Shown here: positions 25,701-40,700 of the stretch, piece by piece
Layout: each line of letters starts with the position of its first letter
Position numbering within the stretch: the stretch's first letter is position 1
NCBI GenBank assembly: GCA_007922305.1
Contig: ML677326.1
Location: forward strand, 57,282,446-57,346,445
Direction of reading: 5' to 3'
Source of the DNA: Dermatemys mawii
Taxonomy: Eukaryota > Chordata > Testudines > Dermatemydidae
Length of the DNA stretch: 64,000 nt
Program-made: the position numbers and the translations under genes
The notes under the pieces: generated by a model
Databases searched by the model: none
What the model saw: only the letters and a program-made list of their open reading frames with translations
What the model was told of the DNA's origin: nothing

Positions 25701-28700
25701 TCTAAGGTGAGTATTCAGGTGTTGATTAAAGTAAACAGATTAAAGGTTGTGTATCTTTGCTTAATTGGAACTATAGAGTGAAATCCTGGCCCCACTGAAG
25801 TCATTGGGAGTTTTTCCTTAACTTCACCAGGGCTGGGATTTTACCTACAGACTCTAAATATTTTATATGTTTATACTTGCATTTTCATAATTTTATATTA
25901 TTCCATGTAGGTTCTATCAGAACAAAAAGCTACTGATGTGACATGTATTTTAAAACCTTTATTTTTGAAAAGAATTAATTATATTATAAATAGTATATAT
26001 TATCTATGTTGTATCTTTTGTTTTTAGTGGTGACCCTGCTGTTCCTTCACTTATTAAACAAAAAGAATTTGATGAAATTCGACACTGGCATTCAGGAAAG
26101 CTTCTCAGTGATGATTATGACAGAACAAAGTTCAGTTCTCAAGGTAACACCCTATTCAGATAAAGCTAAAGTATTATCAGTATAGGTAGTTTTATAGTTT
26201 CAGAAAATGTTTAGAAATTGCACTAATTTTATGAAACAACAAGTATTGGGGTAGATATAGTCTTTTTGGTGTGTGTAGTATCTACTCAATGCGGTTCCAG
26301 TCCCTGATTGGGGCACACAGGTGCTATTGTAATACAAATAATGATAATTAATATAAAAAAGCAACTTGGGTCTGTAATAAAGTTTTCTCCATTTAGAAAT
26401 AGTGGGAATTGATGAGATTATTTTAGTAGGACTACTCACATGCCTAAAATTAAACATATTTCTAATTGTTTGCAGGATCAATGCCACTCATGAAAGTGAA
26501 AAGTAGCTGTTTCATAAAACTGTACATATCAGAAATAAAGCAACAGTTAAACAGTTTTCCTTTTCATATACTAAGCGGTCAATATTTTATGGATAAGATT
26601 TATTATTTTTTTCATGTAAGGTCATCATTGCGTAGGGCAGGCTTTGATTCACTGTTCTGTAGTACAATTCCATAGTATGTTAATAATATCACTTTGTCTT
26701 CCTTTTTTTGTTTCTGTTATGCTGAATAATTATTCTGAGCTTATCAAAATTTAAGGCTAAATTATGCCTGCCCCTGCATGGGTGTACTAGAGTGGAGATC
26801 TCATTGGAGTATTGTGTCCAATTCTGGGTGCCACATTTCAGGAAAGATGTGGACAAACTGAAAGAAGTCCTGAGAAGAGCAACAAAAATGATTAAAGGTC
26901 TAGAAAACTACCTATGACGATAGATTGAATAAATTGGATTTTTTAGTCTGGAGAAGAGAAGACTTAGAGGGGACATGATAACAGTTTTCAAGTGCATAGA
27001 GATTGTTACAAGGAGGAGGGAGAAAAATTGTTCTTCTTAACCTCTAAGGATAGGACAAGAAACAATGGGCTCAAATTTGAGTAAGGGAGTTTTCGGTTGG
27101 CCATTAGGAAAAACTTGCTAATAGTCAGAGTAGTTAAACACTGGAATAAATTGCCCAGGGAGGCTGTAGAATCTCTGTCACTGGAGATTTTTAAGAGTAT
27201 GTTGGACAAGCATCTGTGAGGTGGTTTAGATAATACTTAGTCCTGCCATGAGTGCAGGGACTGAACAAGAAAACATATTGAGGTCCCTTCCAGTCCTATG
27301 ATTCTATGATCTCCACTCAACAGCAGACTTGCAGCTCCCTGGGGGAGAGAGGATAGAGCAATTAGTGCTGCTGCTTCACACTCAAGCTCTCCTGAGCCTG
27401 GGACTGGCCTATTTCCTTCCTGAATTCTCCTGAAGCACCTTCAGAGGAGGGAGTCAGTCCACTTACAACCTTCTGAGGACTCCTCATAATCACCCAACCC
27501 ACAGGTTGGCAAATTGTGACTTAGAGTGAGGATATCCTAAGCCTGTGTTGGCAAACATGACATTACAACAGAGCCTGGGTACTTCTAACTTGGCTATACC
27601 TTTATTGTAGCCTTGCTGCTGCTCTGAAATACTGAGTAGTTAAAAAACAAATCCTCCAATAGAACCATCTATTTCTAAACACCATCTTCAGTTCTCTCTC
27701 TCTGGCAGTTCCAAAGAGCTGCTAGTGTGGTTTGTGGAGGATTGCACCAAATGGCATGACATTACCTAGAACTTTTGCAGGGGAAGACAAAGCCTTCATG
27801 CCTCACAATGCAAAAACTGCAAGAAGGGCAATATATAGGCAAGGAGGTGAGGGATATGACAAACATGTATATGTGTGTAACATCATTTGTGTATTTTGAA
27901 GCAATGTGCAAAGATCCATGGGCCCTTCGAAGCAATCAAAAATTGCAGACTTTTCTACGCTTTTATGGATCATCACTGGAAGGCAACATTTCAAAAACAA
28001 TTGTAACCCAATTGGATACTCCAAAGAAGGCTTATTCTGACGTGAAGAACAGCAAAAAAAATCATGTAAGATCTGTGAAGTATCTCCATAAGATCAGAAT
28101 GATTGTTTTATGCATGTATTTGCACAGTACTTATTTTTTATTTTGCTTTAAACCATCAGCATAGGAATTTCTACGATTCTTTTTCTGCCATTGTAAGGGT
28201 TCTGATTTGGGATTTCCATCTTTTCAGTAATTAGGGCATCTAGATTTTCTCTTATTTCTTATTAAAGAAGTTCCCTCCTGCCTCATTTCTCCATTCATCC
28301 TTCTATTTTATTAATGGCACAATCTTGGTCACACTGCAATCAGTGTGAGTTTTGCTGTTGATTTTCCAATCCTGTATGGAGCTCTGTATGGGTAGATCCC
28401 CTCTGCTTGTGTGAAAATCACCACAGGATAAGGGACTAAGTCAATAATTGGTAAGGGAAGACCAGTTTTTGTCTTATAGAAGAGTTTATTTTATACTGCT
28501 TTTATTTTTGTTGCTTTCTGCAAAGGCTATGTAGGTTTATAACTTGAGGTAGACAGATCCATTGGTGACCTCAGAATCAAATTAGATTAACATTTATTCA
28601 CAGGAAGTGCTCGTAATAGGGAACATTAGTATTTTTTGTACAGGAAATCACACAGCCAGGACAAGACGTGATGGCTATATTGATATAAAAGAATTGAATG

Positions 28701-31700
28701 TAGTAGATAGAGGACACTGGAGAGGAGGTCGGTTGAACAGCTAAGGGATATGAGTGGGTTACTGGAATTGTATTAGTATGTCGTAGATTTTATTCTGTTA
28801 CAATATTGTTTATTCTAAACATTGTAAAGCTCCTAGAGCTCTGGATAAGGTTGCAAGCCATCTAGTTTTCAAATAGAACGCCCAGTTGAAAATGAACCCT
28901 GGCAGTTCCATTCAGCACTGCTGACCAGGCTGTTAAAAATCTGATTGGTCACTTACAGAAGGACAGGCAGGATGCCTGCTTGGCTCCCGGGAAGAGGCTG
29001 GCACCTCTCTCTGGCTCTTAGGCATAGGGGTGTCTACAGGGGCCCTGTGTGTTGCACCCCCTCCCCCAAGTGCCAGCTCCACAGCTCCCATTGGCCAGGA
29101 ACTGTGACACAGCGGGGGTGGCACATGTAGGCCAGGGCAGAGCACAGAGTCTCCTGATTCCTCCACCTATGAGAGGGAAATGATGGCCGCTTCTGAGGTA
29201 AGTGCTGCCCTGCTGCAGCCCACACTGCTCATCCCCCCCTACCACTGCCTCTGTACCTCAAACCTCTCAACTCCAGCCCCACCCCAGAGCCCACATCCCC
29301 ACCTGGAGCTCTCCTCTCTCTTGCAACCTCTGCCCCAGCCTGGTGAAAATGAGCAAGTGAGCGAGGGTGGAGGAGAGTAAGCAATAGGAGCGGGGATGGC
29401 GTGAGTGGGGATGGGGCCTCGGAGAAGAGGCGGGGCCTCAGGGCAGGGGCAGGGCAAGGGTGTTGCAAATAGAAAGCTGGCAACCCTAGCTCTGGATAGA
29501 TACTGGCAAAAATGTGAATGAATAAATAAATGAATAAGATACTAAAGTTTTTAATAATATTTAGTAGCAGAGTTGGAAGGAGTGGCAGGCACAGGGGTGC
29601 AGTGGGTGTCATAGGGCATGGTGTTGGAGTGCTCTTCTGTACACGTTTATTTAGTTGTCAGTAAACCTGTGGGGCCTATCTGCCTACAAGGAAGAACTTG
29701 TGCAGCCTGCAGACAGAATTCAACATTTTCAGCAGTGAACATAAATTACATAACAGCTGAGAATCAAGCAGTATATTTGGTGTTCATGGCAGTTGAAATA
29801 CTAGTATTTATCCATATATATTAACTGTTAAAATACCTTTAAAAATCATAGTTGTGACATAATGTGAAGAAAATACCCATCAGATAAAGTTATTGACAAT
29901 ATCACAAGATATACTGAGTACCCAGAATAAAAAGTCATGGAATTTCCATTTGTCCACTGACTACTGATTTATTTTGAAGATGTTTTATATAAAAGCCATT
30001 TATAGGTGAATAATGAGCAATAAGTATTTTTAAGTAGAGTTACTTAGTGATGCTCACACACCAATCTTTGTTACATTAAATTACTTGTAAGACATTAGCA
30101 TTTATTCTTTAAAGTTTCATGTACATACTATATTTATTTTTTGGCAGAAGACTAAAGCAGAAATAATTATTGAGGAAAACCAAAAAAGAATGAAAACTGA
30201 AGAGGAAAGAAAAGAACAGAAACAATGGAATGCTCTTTCCATTGAAAAGCTAATACATGAGAATTTTAATTTGGGAATAAGTAAAATAGAGGATTTTCTC
30301 AAGAAGTGTCGAAGTAATTCTGTGAAATGTACTGCAGAAATGGCAGGATTGAATGCTTGCTTCGAAGTGTGGATAGAACAATGCAAAGACCAAGGTATGT
30401 GAAAGTATGCTTAGGGCTTTTTTGGAGGAGTTGGCAGTCATCATTTAACTTTAGCAAGACAGCAGAAGAAAATCCTAATAAACTTTAACTGTTGTAGTGC
30501 TATTGGATTTTTATTTTAAGAGCACATAAGTGTTCAGGGGAGGGGAGTGCAAAGAACCCTACCTGTCACCCACATGCCGCCAGCACAAGAAATATGTCCA
30601 ATTGGAGTATCATTCAAGGGATTTGTCTGACCATGGAGAAGGGAGTATGTACCTGCCATTGGTGTCTTAGCTCATCATTTTGGTTTCTTCTGCGTACTGT
30701 AATAGTTTTCCATAATCAGGGTATTCCAGATTTTGTTATATTACTTTTGTAACACAGACAAAGAATCACTAATTGGTTGCTACTTCCCGTTGGATAATGA
30801 CACAAAGGAATTGTATCAGTTTTGAGGCTTTGTGTACCATGTCAGGTTTGTGGAATTCTATGCAAAGCAGAGCCAGGCTGAATTTCACAGTAATATGTGT
30901 ATCTAGGTCTGTGTTATGAAGTGGAATATTTCATGGCCAATGTATTGGACTATCTTATGCCAGAGTCTGAGAATCGAAGGGAAAATCAGCCACAACTAAC
31001 TCTTTGGTTTTGCCATTAGTTATCTGTTTTAAGGTAATTCATATGAAAAGAGATATTCTGGCACTTTCTCTCTGGCAAAGTTAATTTATACTAAAATAAA
31101 GAACCTATCAGTCCTAATTATTTTTTTGTTGAATTACACAAATAAAAAACTAATCATATACAACTACAGTGCATGCAAATTAGAGAGTCCAACTAAGAAA
31201 TCCTTTAAATTCCTTAAGAACACAGGTCAAACTGCAAAACAAATATGAACACAACTTCCACATTCATTTCTAAATAAGTTTTGCAATATAAAATCATTCT
31301 GACAAGTACATTAGGTTCTTACACGAATTTTTATACAATCATGTATATTGTTTTTCACTGTCAGCAAGAGAGTTTGATCTCACACATCTACACCTCTTCC
31401 ATTTCAGGAATAGATGCAACTGTTGAGAATTAGCATAAAGTTATCCACTCTGTGGTCCAGCCCATACAGTGACAACCCATATCTGACCAGTTTTGTAAGA
31501 CCACAACAGAATACTGAACATCTAGATTTTTGGTTTCTCTCCTTGGTTCTGGGAGCAGATTATGATGTAGTAATTACAGGCAGCAAAGCTACATGTAACA
31601 CCACTCTTGTGTAGGTCATATGTGGGGACTGATACTGGGACCTCTGGGTATAAAAAGCAGGAGCCACTATTATTTGACCTAAAGAACCATATCACTTTGC

Positions 31701-34700
31701 ACAGGGGTTCTCAAAGTGGGGGTTGGGACCCCTCAGGTGGTCACAAGGTTATTACATGGGGGGTCGTGAGCTGTCAGCCTCCATCCCAAAACCATTTTGC
31801 CTCCAGCATTTATAATGGTGTTAAATATATAAAAATGTGTTTTTAATTTATAGGGGGGTAACACTCAGAGACTTGCTATGTGAAAGGGGTCACCAGTACT
31901 GAAGTTTGAGAACCACTCTCTTAGAACCCTATAGCCGAGTAGTAAATTTAAATATGCAGGCAGCTGCTAACAGCTGACAGGGAGCCACAGTGCATTAATA
32001 AAGGCGGAGAGTTTAAACAAACACCTAATTTGACATATCACTCTTAAAAGACTATGGGGCAAAGTAGAAGAGCTTCGGCTCTGTTATATAGTAGCGACCT
32101 AGGTCATTAGTAGTAGTGACATGGATTCCAGTTCTAGCTCTCTGAAATGCCCTTGTGCAATCTCTGTTACTTTTTCTGTAAGGATTGCAAAGGATCCTTA
32201 CCTTTCTGTAAGGATTGCAAAAGTACAGATTTTCAGTGCAATAGCTGGGACTAGAACTCATGGTCTCTGGCCTTGCAGTTTAGCATAGCATTTACTAGGC
32301 TAATCAAACACTCTCAGCTTGCTTCCTAAAAATTGTGTGATGGCTGGAACTTTTCATGCCATTGTGAAACTACATGCAACCAGGACCCAAACAATGATTT
32401 TTATGATCAGTTTGTGAGATCTGGCAAAACTGATGTAGTGACAGGAGAAAAGGAAGAATACCAAAATTTTGGGATGGTCATCATGGAAAACACCTGTGTT
32501 TATGGTAACATCAAACCAATGTATCAGAACTCTGTTCTCCACTCTCCAGCTCCTGTTCTCCCATCCCATGGTGTGGATGCTAAATTCCAAATACACTTCA
32601 GTATCATATCCCCCTGTGGTTTAATGCAAGAATGACACCAGAAGAATATGCTTTTGAAGCAATACACATGTTCTAAAATGGCAATAAGCTATAAACAGAA
32701 AAGGATTTTTTAAAAAAAAGTTGAAACCACCACCTACATGCACTGGCCACAAAAGGAGGCAGATGTGCAAAGCATCAGAGCATATGTATTATTTTTGTGC
32801 ATTTTGATTTATATATAACATTTAAATGCACCTATCCAGAGCTCTACACAAGCCAACTAATACAAGCCAAGTAATACAAACATGAATGTAGTTTTCTCCC
32901 CCAGTCAAACCCCTGAGAAAAGAAAACACTCTAGCCATAGATCCCAGTTCTCAATGCCCTAATCTCACCTATCAGTTCACATACATCTGCATAAAAAGGT
33001 GGGAAGAGGTGGATCTTGCAACATGTCCTGAAGGTCCATAGAGTTGACCTATTTGGGATGTGTCCCTCATCACACAGCCTGGGACTAAAATAAATCAAAA
33101 ACTGTCTGCAACAGTAAACCTTGGTAAGACTGCTTCTTGGCTAATCATTTTTACCCTGTTGCATCCCAGAAAATCTCTACAATGAGGCTTTATGTTAGTG
33201 GCTTTTATTGGGAGCTTACTGATGCAAGATTTTCCAAGCTGACATCAAAATCAGAGTCATTGCACATGGTCCCATAGGATACAACTACACTGCAATAAAA
33301 GAGTGGCAGCACACCTGTGGCTGGCCTGGATCAGCTGACTTGGGCTTGCTGGTCTCAGGCTGTGGGGCTAAAAATTATAGCACTGATGTTTGGGTTTAAG
33401 CTGGAGCCCAAGATCTGAGACCTTCCCTCTTTGCAGAGTCTGTGCAGCTGTGAGGATCATTTGGCCCTTGTGTGGAGGGTTTAAGATTATCAATAGAGTG
33501 ATTTGATATTATCAATATAGCTGAATATTTTGTTTTTCAAGGAAAGAAAGTGAAAGATATAAATGCAGCTGTTGAAGTAATGAGAAGAATCCATTCTTTG
33601 CTGGAAAAATATAAAGATTTAATGGAGAAGACAGATTATCAAAAGATTATCAGATGTCTTAGATACTTTGGATTTGACAATTTAGCATGTACTTTAGATT
33701 CTTCCCAGGTAATGTCTGTATAACAACTGTGCTATTCTACATGCATATAACTTAATCTCTGCTACAGATTTTGTATTGTTTTTTTTTTCAAAGTATCTAC
33801 AATAGTATACAAAAAACCTATGTAGAAAGGACATTATTTAGATTGCAAAGTCAAGCACTTGAAATGTGGGAGATACCAGATTTATGATTGCCCAGGCAAT
33901 TTTATTTCTGCCCTGTTGTATGTACATCTTGTGCAACTAAGTAAGACGGAGGCTCTGTGGGCAAAAATATGTGATCATGTAGAGGCTGAATTGTGCAATA
34001 TATTAATAATAAGGCCAAGTTAAGATTGCACAGGCAACTGTAAATCTGCCATTTCCTAACTTTCAAGTGCTAATTTGCTACCTTTGTTATGTTGTTTAAA
34101 CACAGTTTGATACTTTAAATATTATTTCCTAAGTGTGTTTTTAAAGAAACAGGTAAGAACAAATTCAATTATGTGCAACTGGAACAAACACACCATTGTG
34201 CATCATCAGTTCACACTTTGAACATTCAGCATTGCAGCATACTTTGACCATCTAACCTACAGGAATAACAACATTAGCTGGCAATTGGAGAAGGCAGTTA
34301 TCTCACAGGGAGGTTGGATCACTGGGTCCAGGAATGATCATGGAGGGAGCTGGGCTTGATATCTTTCTCTCTCTCATTCCCTCTCTTCTACCCAGGAGTG
34401 GGAGAAGCTCCCGCTCCAGTTCCTACCTTCAGAGAGGATGGACTGCTAGAGCCAGTGGTTATGACTAGGGGGTTTATAGATGAGAAGAGCTCAGTTTGGT
34501 TTTTCCTCTCCCCCTACATCCCCTACCAAGTGGTATGTAGAAGGGTTGCATGCTAGGTCTGGAAGGAGCAGTGCAGCCTGGCTTTCTTAATCTCCAGCAG
34601 CACTCAGATGCCTTAGTAGCAGCCCCACCTTTGAATGTTCTTGTTTAGTTACTATTCTGGCAGGCTGACAACATTTTCCTGAGGAACAAAAATGAGAAAA

Positions 34701-37700
34701 GGGTGATTTTTAACAGATTATATCTCAGTAAAAAATGAATGAAACTTAATGTGCAAGAAAAGGCAATTTTCCTGCTTAATAGTTCACCCTCTGTATAATA
34801 ATATGACAGCCTACCGCAAACAATCCAGGTAGTAGAGATTCTTTTATAAAGGGAAGTGTTAGGCCACCTAAATATAGGACTTGCTTCTAACTCCCTCTCT
34901 AATAAAACTAAAGTCTAGAAAACTAAAGAAGTAAGAACGGGAGGAACATTTTAAAATGAACAAGTTAAAGTTTTAAAACAAAATTTAGAAACTATTATAA
35001 TTTAAATTATTTAATCTTGGTTCCAGGTTATAATATCTAGAACATAACTCCTGCATCTAGACTATCTCATCTTTTGCAGTCTGAGTAATGACCTGATCCT
35101 GTGTGGTGCTGGGTGCCTCTTGCATTCAGCACTATTTTTGCCACCTCCAGAACTCTTCATTACCACCAAATGATGGCCAAAGGCGTTTCCAGGCTTCTTA
35201 ATGCTGCTCTTTAGGGTCATCCTGCCATAATCTGCGGAGTTCTTAACTTCTTGCTACTCTGAGACCATACTAATTTGATGCTTAATTGGAACAAGAAAAC
35301 CTAACATATTTTAAATAAATCCTTTTCTTTATTGTAGGAAAGGAATAACTAGATATAATATTGCTATTTTACTGAGAAGTGAAAAAATGTCATTATGATA
35401 ATATAAACAAAGAAACTGCATCAAAAATTCTAAATGTTTACAGATTCCAGAGGATGACAGAAAAGAGAAGAAGGCAAAGATTTCTAAATATGCTGTTGGC
35501 GTGGGAGCTGCTCGGTTTCAGCTACAGTACATGGGTCATTGCCTAATACGAGAAGAGAGAACAGATCGAGATCCCAGGATCCAGCATTTTATTCCAGATA
35601 CATGGCAGGTAATACTATATATTGTGAAATGTGACCTACTCTTTTCATAGGTAATCATTGTAAGAAGAGCCAACACTAAAATATAACAGAAAATTCTACA
35701 GCACCACATCAAAAAGCTGTTCACAGCCTCTTTGAAAAGCTGATTTTGGGAACTTAATTTTTGGGGACCTCCAATTTCACCTACAGTGGGTGGGAAAAAA
35801 AGTTATATAAACATACAGACCTTCTATAAAATATAAAATTTCATATTTTAAATGGTTTTCTTCTTGATTAGCTTTCAAATAACTTTTTAAAATACAGATG
35901 TAGATTTTTGAATAAGCTGTCTGACCTCTAGTCTAGTAATTGCCTTGTCTGTTTGTAGAATAGTAGAGGAGAAAGTGGAGATGATGACATTTATCCCTAA
36001 GTCTAAGTTTATTTTTGATTTGCTGATGAATGAATGTTGTATTGTTTGTTTGTTTGTTTTGCCATTTTGTGACAGGGTTTTACCTATTATTTATGTGTAT
36101 CGAGGTTTTACACTGAGTTTTCCATAAACTGGTGGAATAGGGTCTTAAAAAATTTGACCCAGATAAGATCACATCAGCTTCCTTCAAAGTGATTTTGTGT
36201 GTCGGGATGTTTGATGTTTTTGGGAGTCATAGACTAACAGTCCCTATGATATGGAAAATAAACAATATTTTTTAAATTGCTGGCGTAAGCAGAATTTTAT
36301 CTCCAAGCTGATGCTCATTAATGATGACCTAAATGAAACTTGACTGGACTGAGCTGGAGGACTCCAAAGTCAGTGTTTCATCTGATTTTCCAAAGGCTTT
36401 GGAGGGAGATGCTGTAAGGCAGAGCGAGCAACCTTCATCCCCATTAGAATCAATAATAAGGCCAAGAAGTCTCTCCTTTTCGGACCTCAAGCCACCTGAG
36501 GCAAGACTGACATTCCAGAATATCATCATCTGGAGGGGAAGTCACAACAACAAAGTGCATGGTACTCCAGCTTCTCATTAGTCTCTCCATGCACCCAAGA
36601 AGGTCCACTATTGAGAAGCACTGAGCCATGACCATATGCTCCTTGCTTGTAGTTCTGAGTCCTGCTCTGTTATCTCTCCACAAGACTCTTTGTGTATGGA
36701 GCAGGTGGAGTTTGTTCAGGAAGAGAAGACCGCTATTGGGATGAGGCAGAGGTCTATGTGGAAGCGTGGCTGTTGAGAAGAAGACACTGGAGTGAAATGT
36801 TTTTTCTACAGTAAGGTGGCATAGAATTATGCAGTGGTAAAAGGAAAAAGATGATTGTGTGCTGGTGAACTGAAATGGGTGTAATTGTATCATAATACCT
36901 TGAACTGTATAAAAAAGATATTGTCTTGACATACAATCCATATCACTTTTTATCTGCAGCGAGACCTTCTTGATATTGTAGATAATAATGAATCTGCAGT
37001 GATTGTAGCCCCTACCTCATCAGGGAAAACATATGCCTCCTACTACTGCATGGAGAAAATCCTGAAAGAAAGTGATGAGGGAGTGGTTGTGTATGTTGCT
37101 CCAACAAAGGTATGGCCTTATGACTAGAAGGCATAGTTTAATGAAAAGGGATTTACAGCAAAATAAAACATATTTCAGTCAAATCTTCAAAACCTCAACT
37201 ATATTGACTTTGCTGGAGTTAGAGATTTACACCTGCTGAGAGTCTGGCCCAAATGAGTTAAAACCTTAAGCTTCTATTCAATGTTGAAATCAGTGAACGC
37301 TTTGCCTAAGTAAGGATATCAGAATTTAGCGTATTTGATGTTGTCTTGTCTTCTTACACCTTACACTATTTTTTGTATGATGTTTGCAGTTTTATAGCAC
37401 ATGCTGGGTTTGAGTCTATTATAAAACATTAAAAATTACAAATATAATTATAACTACATTATAAAATATTCACTGTAATTTGCATTTAGGATTGACTTTA
37501 ATGTATTGACACTGGTATAAAATTGGAGTAATATAATGGTGAAATAGTCTATTTGTTTATAGTTTTTATTTTCTTAGATGTCTAAATTTTATTCACGTGT
37601 TACTGATGTGTTGCTTTTCTTTAATAATCAGGCTCTTGTTAACCAAGTGTGGGCGACTGTTTATAATCGATTTAACAAAACACTGCCCGATGGCATGGTA

Positions 37701-40700
37701 GTATCTGGCATTTTCACGAGAGATTACCGCCATGATGCTCTGAACTGTCAGGTATACTCTGTTATTTCAGATTTGTTATTATATGATACACCTCATTAAT
37801 TAAATAACAAAGTTTGAAATTCTAGTAGACTGCACCTCAGAAAGTCCATCATGGTACTATTTTTTAAACTATGAACTTTCAAGACATCAGAATACAACAG
37901 AAGAAAAATCTAATATTGGAAAATCTTCAAGAACAGACCTTTCCTGATGTTTGAATCTCACTTCATTTACATGAAATTCCAATAGAGATAATAGATCATG
38001 TATGTACAACGAACGGGTTTGTTCACTTGCCAGTTTTCTAGATCAGTGGGTAATAATACAACGAGGTTAATGATCTTGAAAACCATCCCTTCCTTTTTTT
38101 TTAACAAGCATGTTCTCGATTTCATCCCTCTCTCAAGGAGTAAAGCAGATAAGCAGCTTAATTTAGCACTGCTATTTCTGCAGCTGCTCCTACATAGCCT
38201 CTGATGGGTTCCTCAGTGCAGTTTTTCCCCAAGGCCACATGGCAGGAGCGACAGGGAAGGCAGCACCTGGGCCCTAAATTTCCCCAAATGGGTGTTTGTC
38301 TCTCCTGCACAGTTCTAGATCTAGGAGGGTGTTGGAGAAAGAGGTGACACTATCTGGGCCCCATTTTACCTCCTCCCTTCACTACAGCCATCCTTGCTTT
38401 GGCTGGCTATGGAGCTGCTCCTGCCAGCTGCAGTCTCTGGGATCTTGAACTATTTTCTAACCTAAATTTATATCTTGCATTTAAAATATAAGTGTATTAA
38501 GTGTCATCACCAGGTTAGCTTACTTTCTAAACATAGTAATTCATTCTTGTCACAAAAGAGTAATTGAATTTTGCTTCTTATTAGAGAAGATTAATACAGT
38601 GTTCAAGAATGGGGATTTGTTCTGTGGGACTGCGTACTCTGCAGTCTGGAGCTTTTTGGCCCCTAAGTGTTCAGTTACCCCTGCAGCAGGGTAAGTGTCC
38701 TCTTTTTTGGTGGGAAATCTGTTAGAAGAAGAACTTAAGAAGAAAGTGAATTGGGTTTATAATGGTTTGGCTAGTTCAGCTAATATTCAGTTATTTCTAA
38801 CTGAAATTCTGGATGCTTATCTGGGACATACCTACATTCTGAACCTTTGGGGAATCAGCCACCTCTAGCTGTTAGTCACTGAAAATAAAAAATGTGTATT
38901 TACATTATAAAAACTGTGTCTTACAATAATGTCATTTGTCAACAGGTTTCAGACTAATGGGCTGCAAACATTTTTTTCAGGTACTAGTGACGGTGCCTCA
39001 GTGCTTAGAAATCTTGCTGCTGTCACCTCACCGCCAGCAATGGGCCAAAAGGATCAGATATGTTATATTTGATGAGGTAGATTTCTACTGTCCTTCTTTG
39101 TTTCTATTGGAATTATTAAAGGGCATTTAAATAAAATTTCAGGAGCTAAATGAGTTTGGCATCTTTATATGAACATATTCTATTTTTTTAAAAATCAAGC
39201 TCCACTCCTTCTTCCAATGGCACTTGGTCAGCCGTCCGTGCACCTTTTTCTTTTGGTACTATCACCCTCACTTAATTTTTAAAAATCTCCTGTTCATGGC
39301 AATTCTCAGCTGGTCTGAAGCATGGGAATTTGTTTCTCTCCATATCTAAAGGAAATGCCATTTGTGATTCAGTTGTGAGGAATGTTTTAAGTGCAATATT
39401 GAGCTATCTTCTTTGACATGGACTAGGGTTCTACTCCCAGGGGAATCAGGAACTTGCTGTGCATTCTATCTGGAATGGCTCACAACTGTGAGTGCCTATG
39501 TCAGGCAGACTGTCAGAAAACAAGGGCAGACACCCCAAGCTGGTGGTATGTTCTATAATAAGATTTCACCAAACCGGTAAGAATTCCTAGATCACTATAT
39601 CAGTCTTACCATGGAGTCAGAGACAGTCCCCTTGGACTCTCCAGTCTATCTTGCCACCCAGACAAACTGGGCTTTGTGATAATTGTCACTTAAACCAAAA
39701 ATCACACTGTGTCAGGTTTCTCCAAGAGACCAGCCACTTACCCCAAATCAATTGGTACTCCAGCTCTGACACCAAAGAGAATTCTGGCAGCCAGTTCCAT
39801 AGCAAATTAACTGTAGGTTTATTAGCCGAGGGTACGTCTATACTAGCCGCCGAATTGGCAGGCAATGATCAATCCCTGAATGCGCTCCCCGTTGACTCCG
39901 GAACTCCACCTCCACAAGAGGTGGAAGCGGAATCGACGGGGGAGCAGCAGCGGTCGACTCACCACCGTGTGGATGACCAGCTAAGTCAACCTAAGATATG
40001 CCAACTTCAGCTACGCTATTCACAGTCACAGTTTGTCAGTGGAAATTGTAGCAGAGATGCAGTAACCTGCCAGTTTCCCAAAAGCCTCTCAGGGCTACCC
40101 AGAATAACTCTGAGGATCTCTGTCTTCTCATTCAGTTATTCTGCACTGTTAGAATCCAAACACTTTAGAATAAAGGATCTTCATTTGAATCCATATTTAT
40201 AATATCTTCACACAAAAAGCAAACTGACAGTGTGTTTACTCACATGGGCTTTTCCATTGATAACAAGTGAGGAATCCACTTTGAGTCTCTGACCTCAGGT
40301 CATCACCACAATGGCCATTTGCTTTGGAATTAGCCTTTTCTGTTAAAGCCCTTAAGTCCTTCATTAGCATTTCACAAGATTTTTTTGATAGGTTATTTAG
40401 TCACAGGGTAAATGTTTTTCATTATAACAGGAACAGATAAGTGAAAGCAATACAAGTAACATTACATTAGTTTTCATGAAGTTTAAACATCTGAATACAC
40501 ACATATGTATTATTCACTTTGATCTATACTAATATACAAACAAATTGGCCTATGGCCCCGATCTGACCTGGTCTACCAGCATCACACCTTGTCTCTAAAT
40601 AGTAAATATTTATCCTGGAGAACTTTACGTGCTGCTATTTCCCTGGCTGTGTGCTGGAAGAGTCTAATGTACTTTGTTAGGACTTGGAAAATTGACAGGA

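Noticed and set aside
27775..27901. Upstream extension of DDX60 exon 13
   Set aside because: The frame is open but lacks an acceptor with correct phase, and the translated text does not match the conserved protein, whereas 27902 fits both.
39651..40202. 183-codon open frame
   Set aside because: It runs through an LTR-like repeat and a Harbinger MITE; the translation shows only MITE-derived text.
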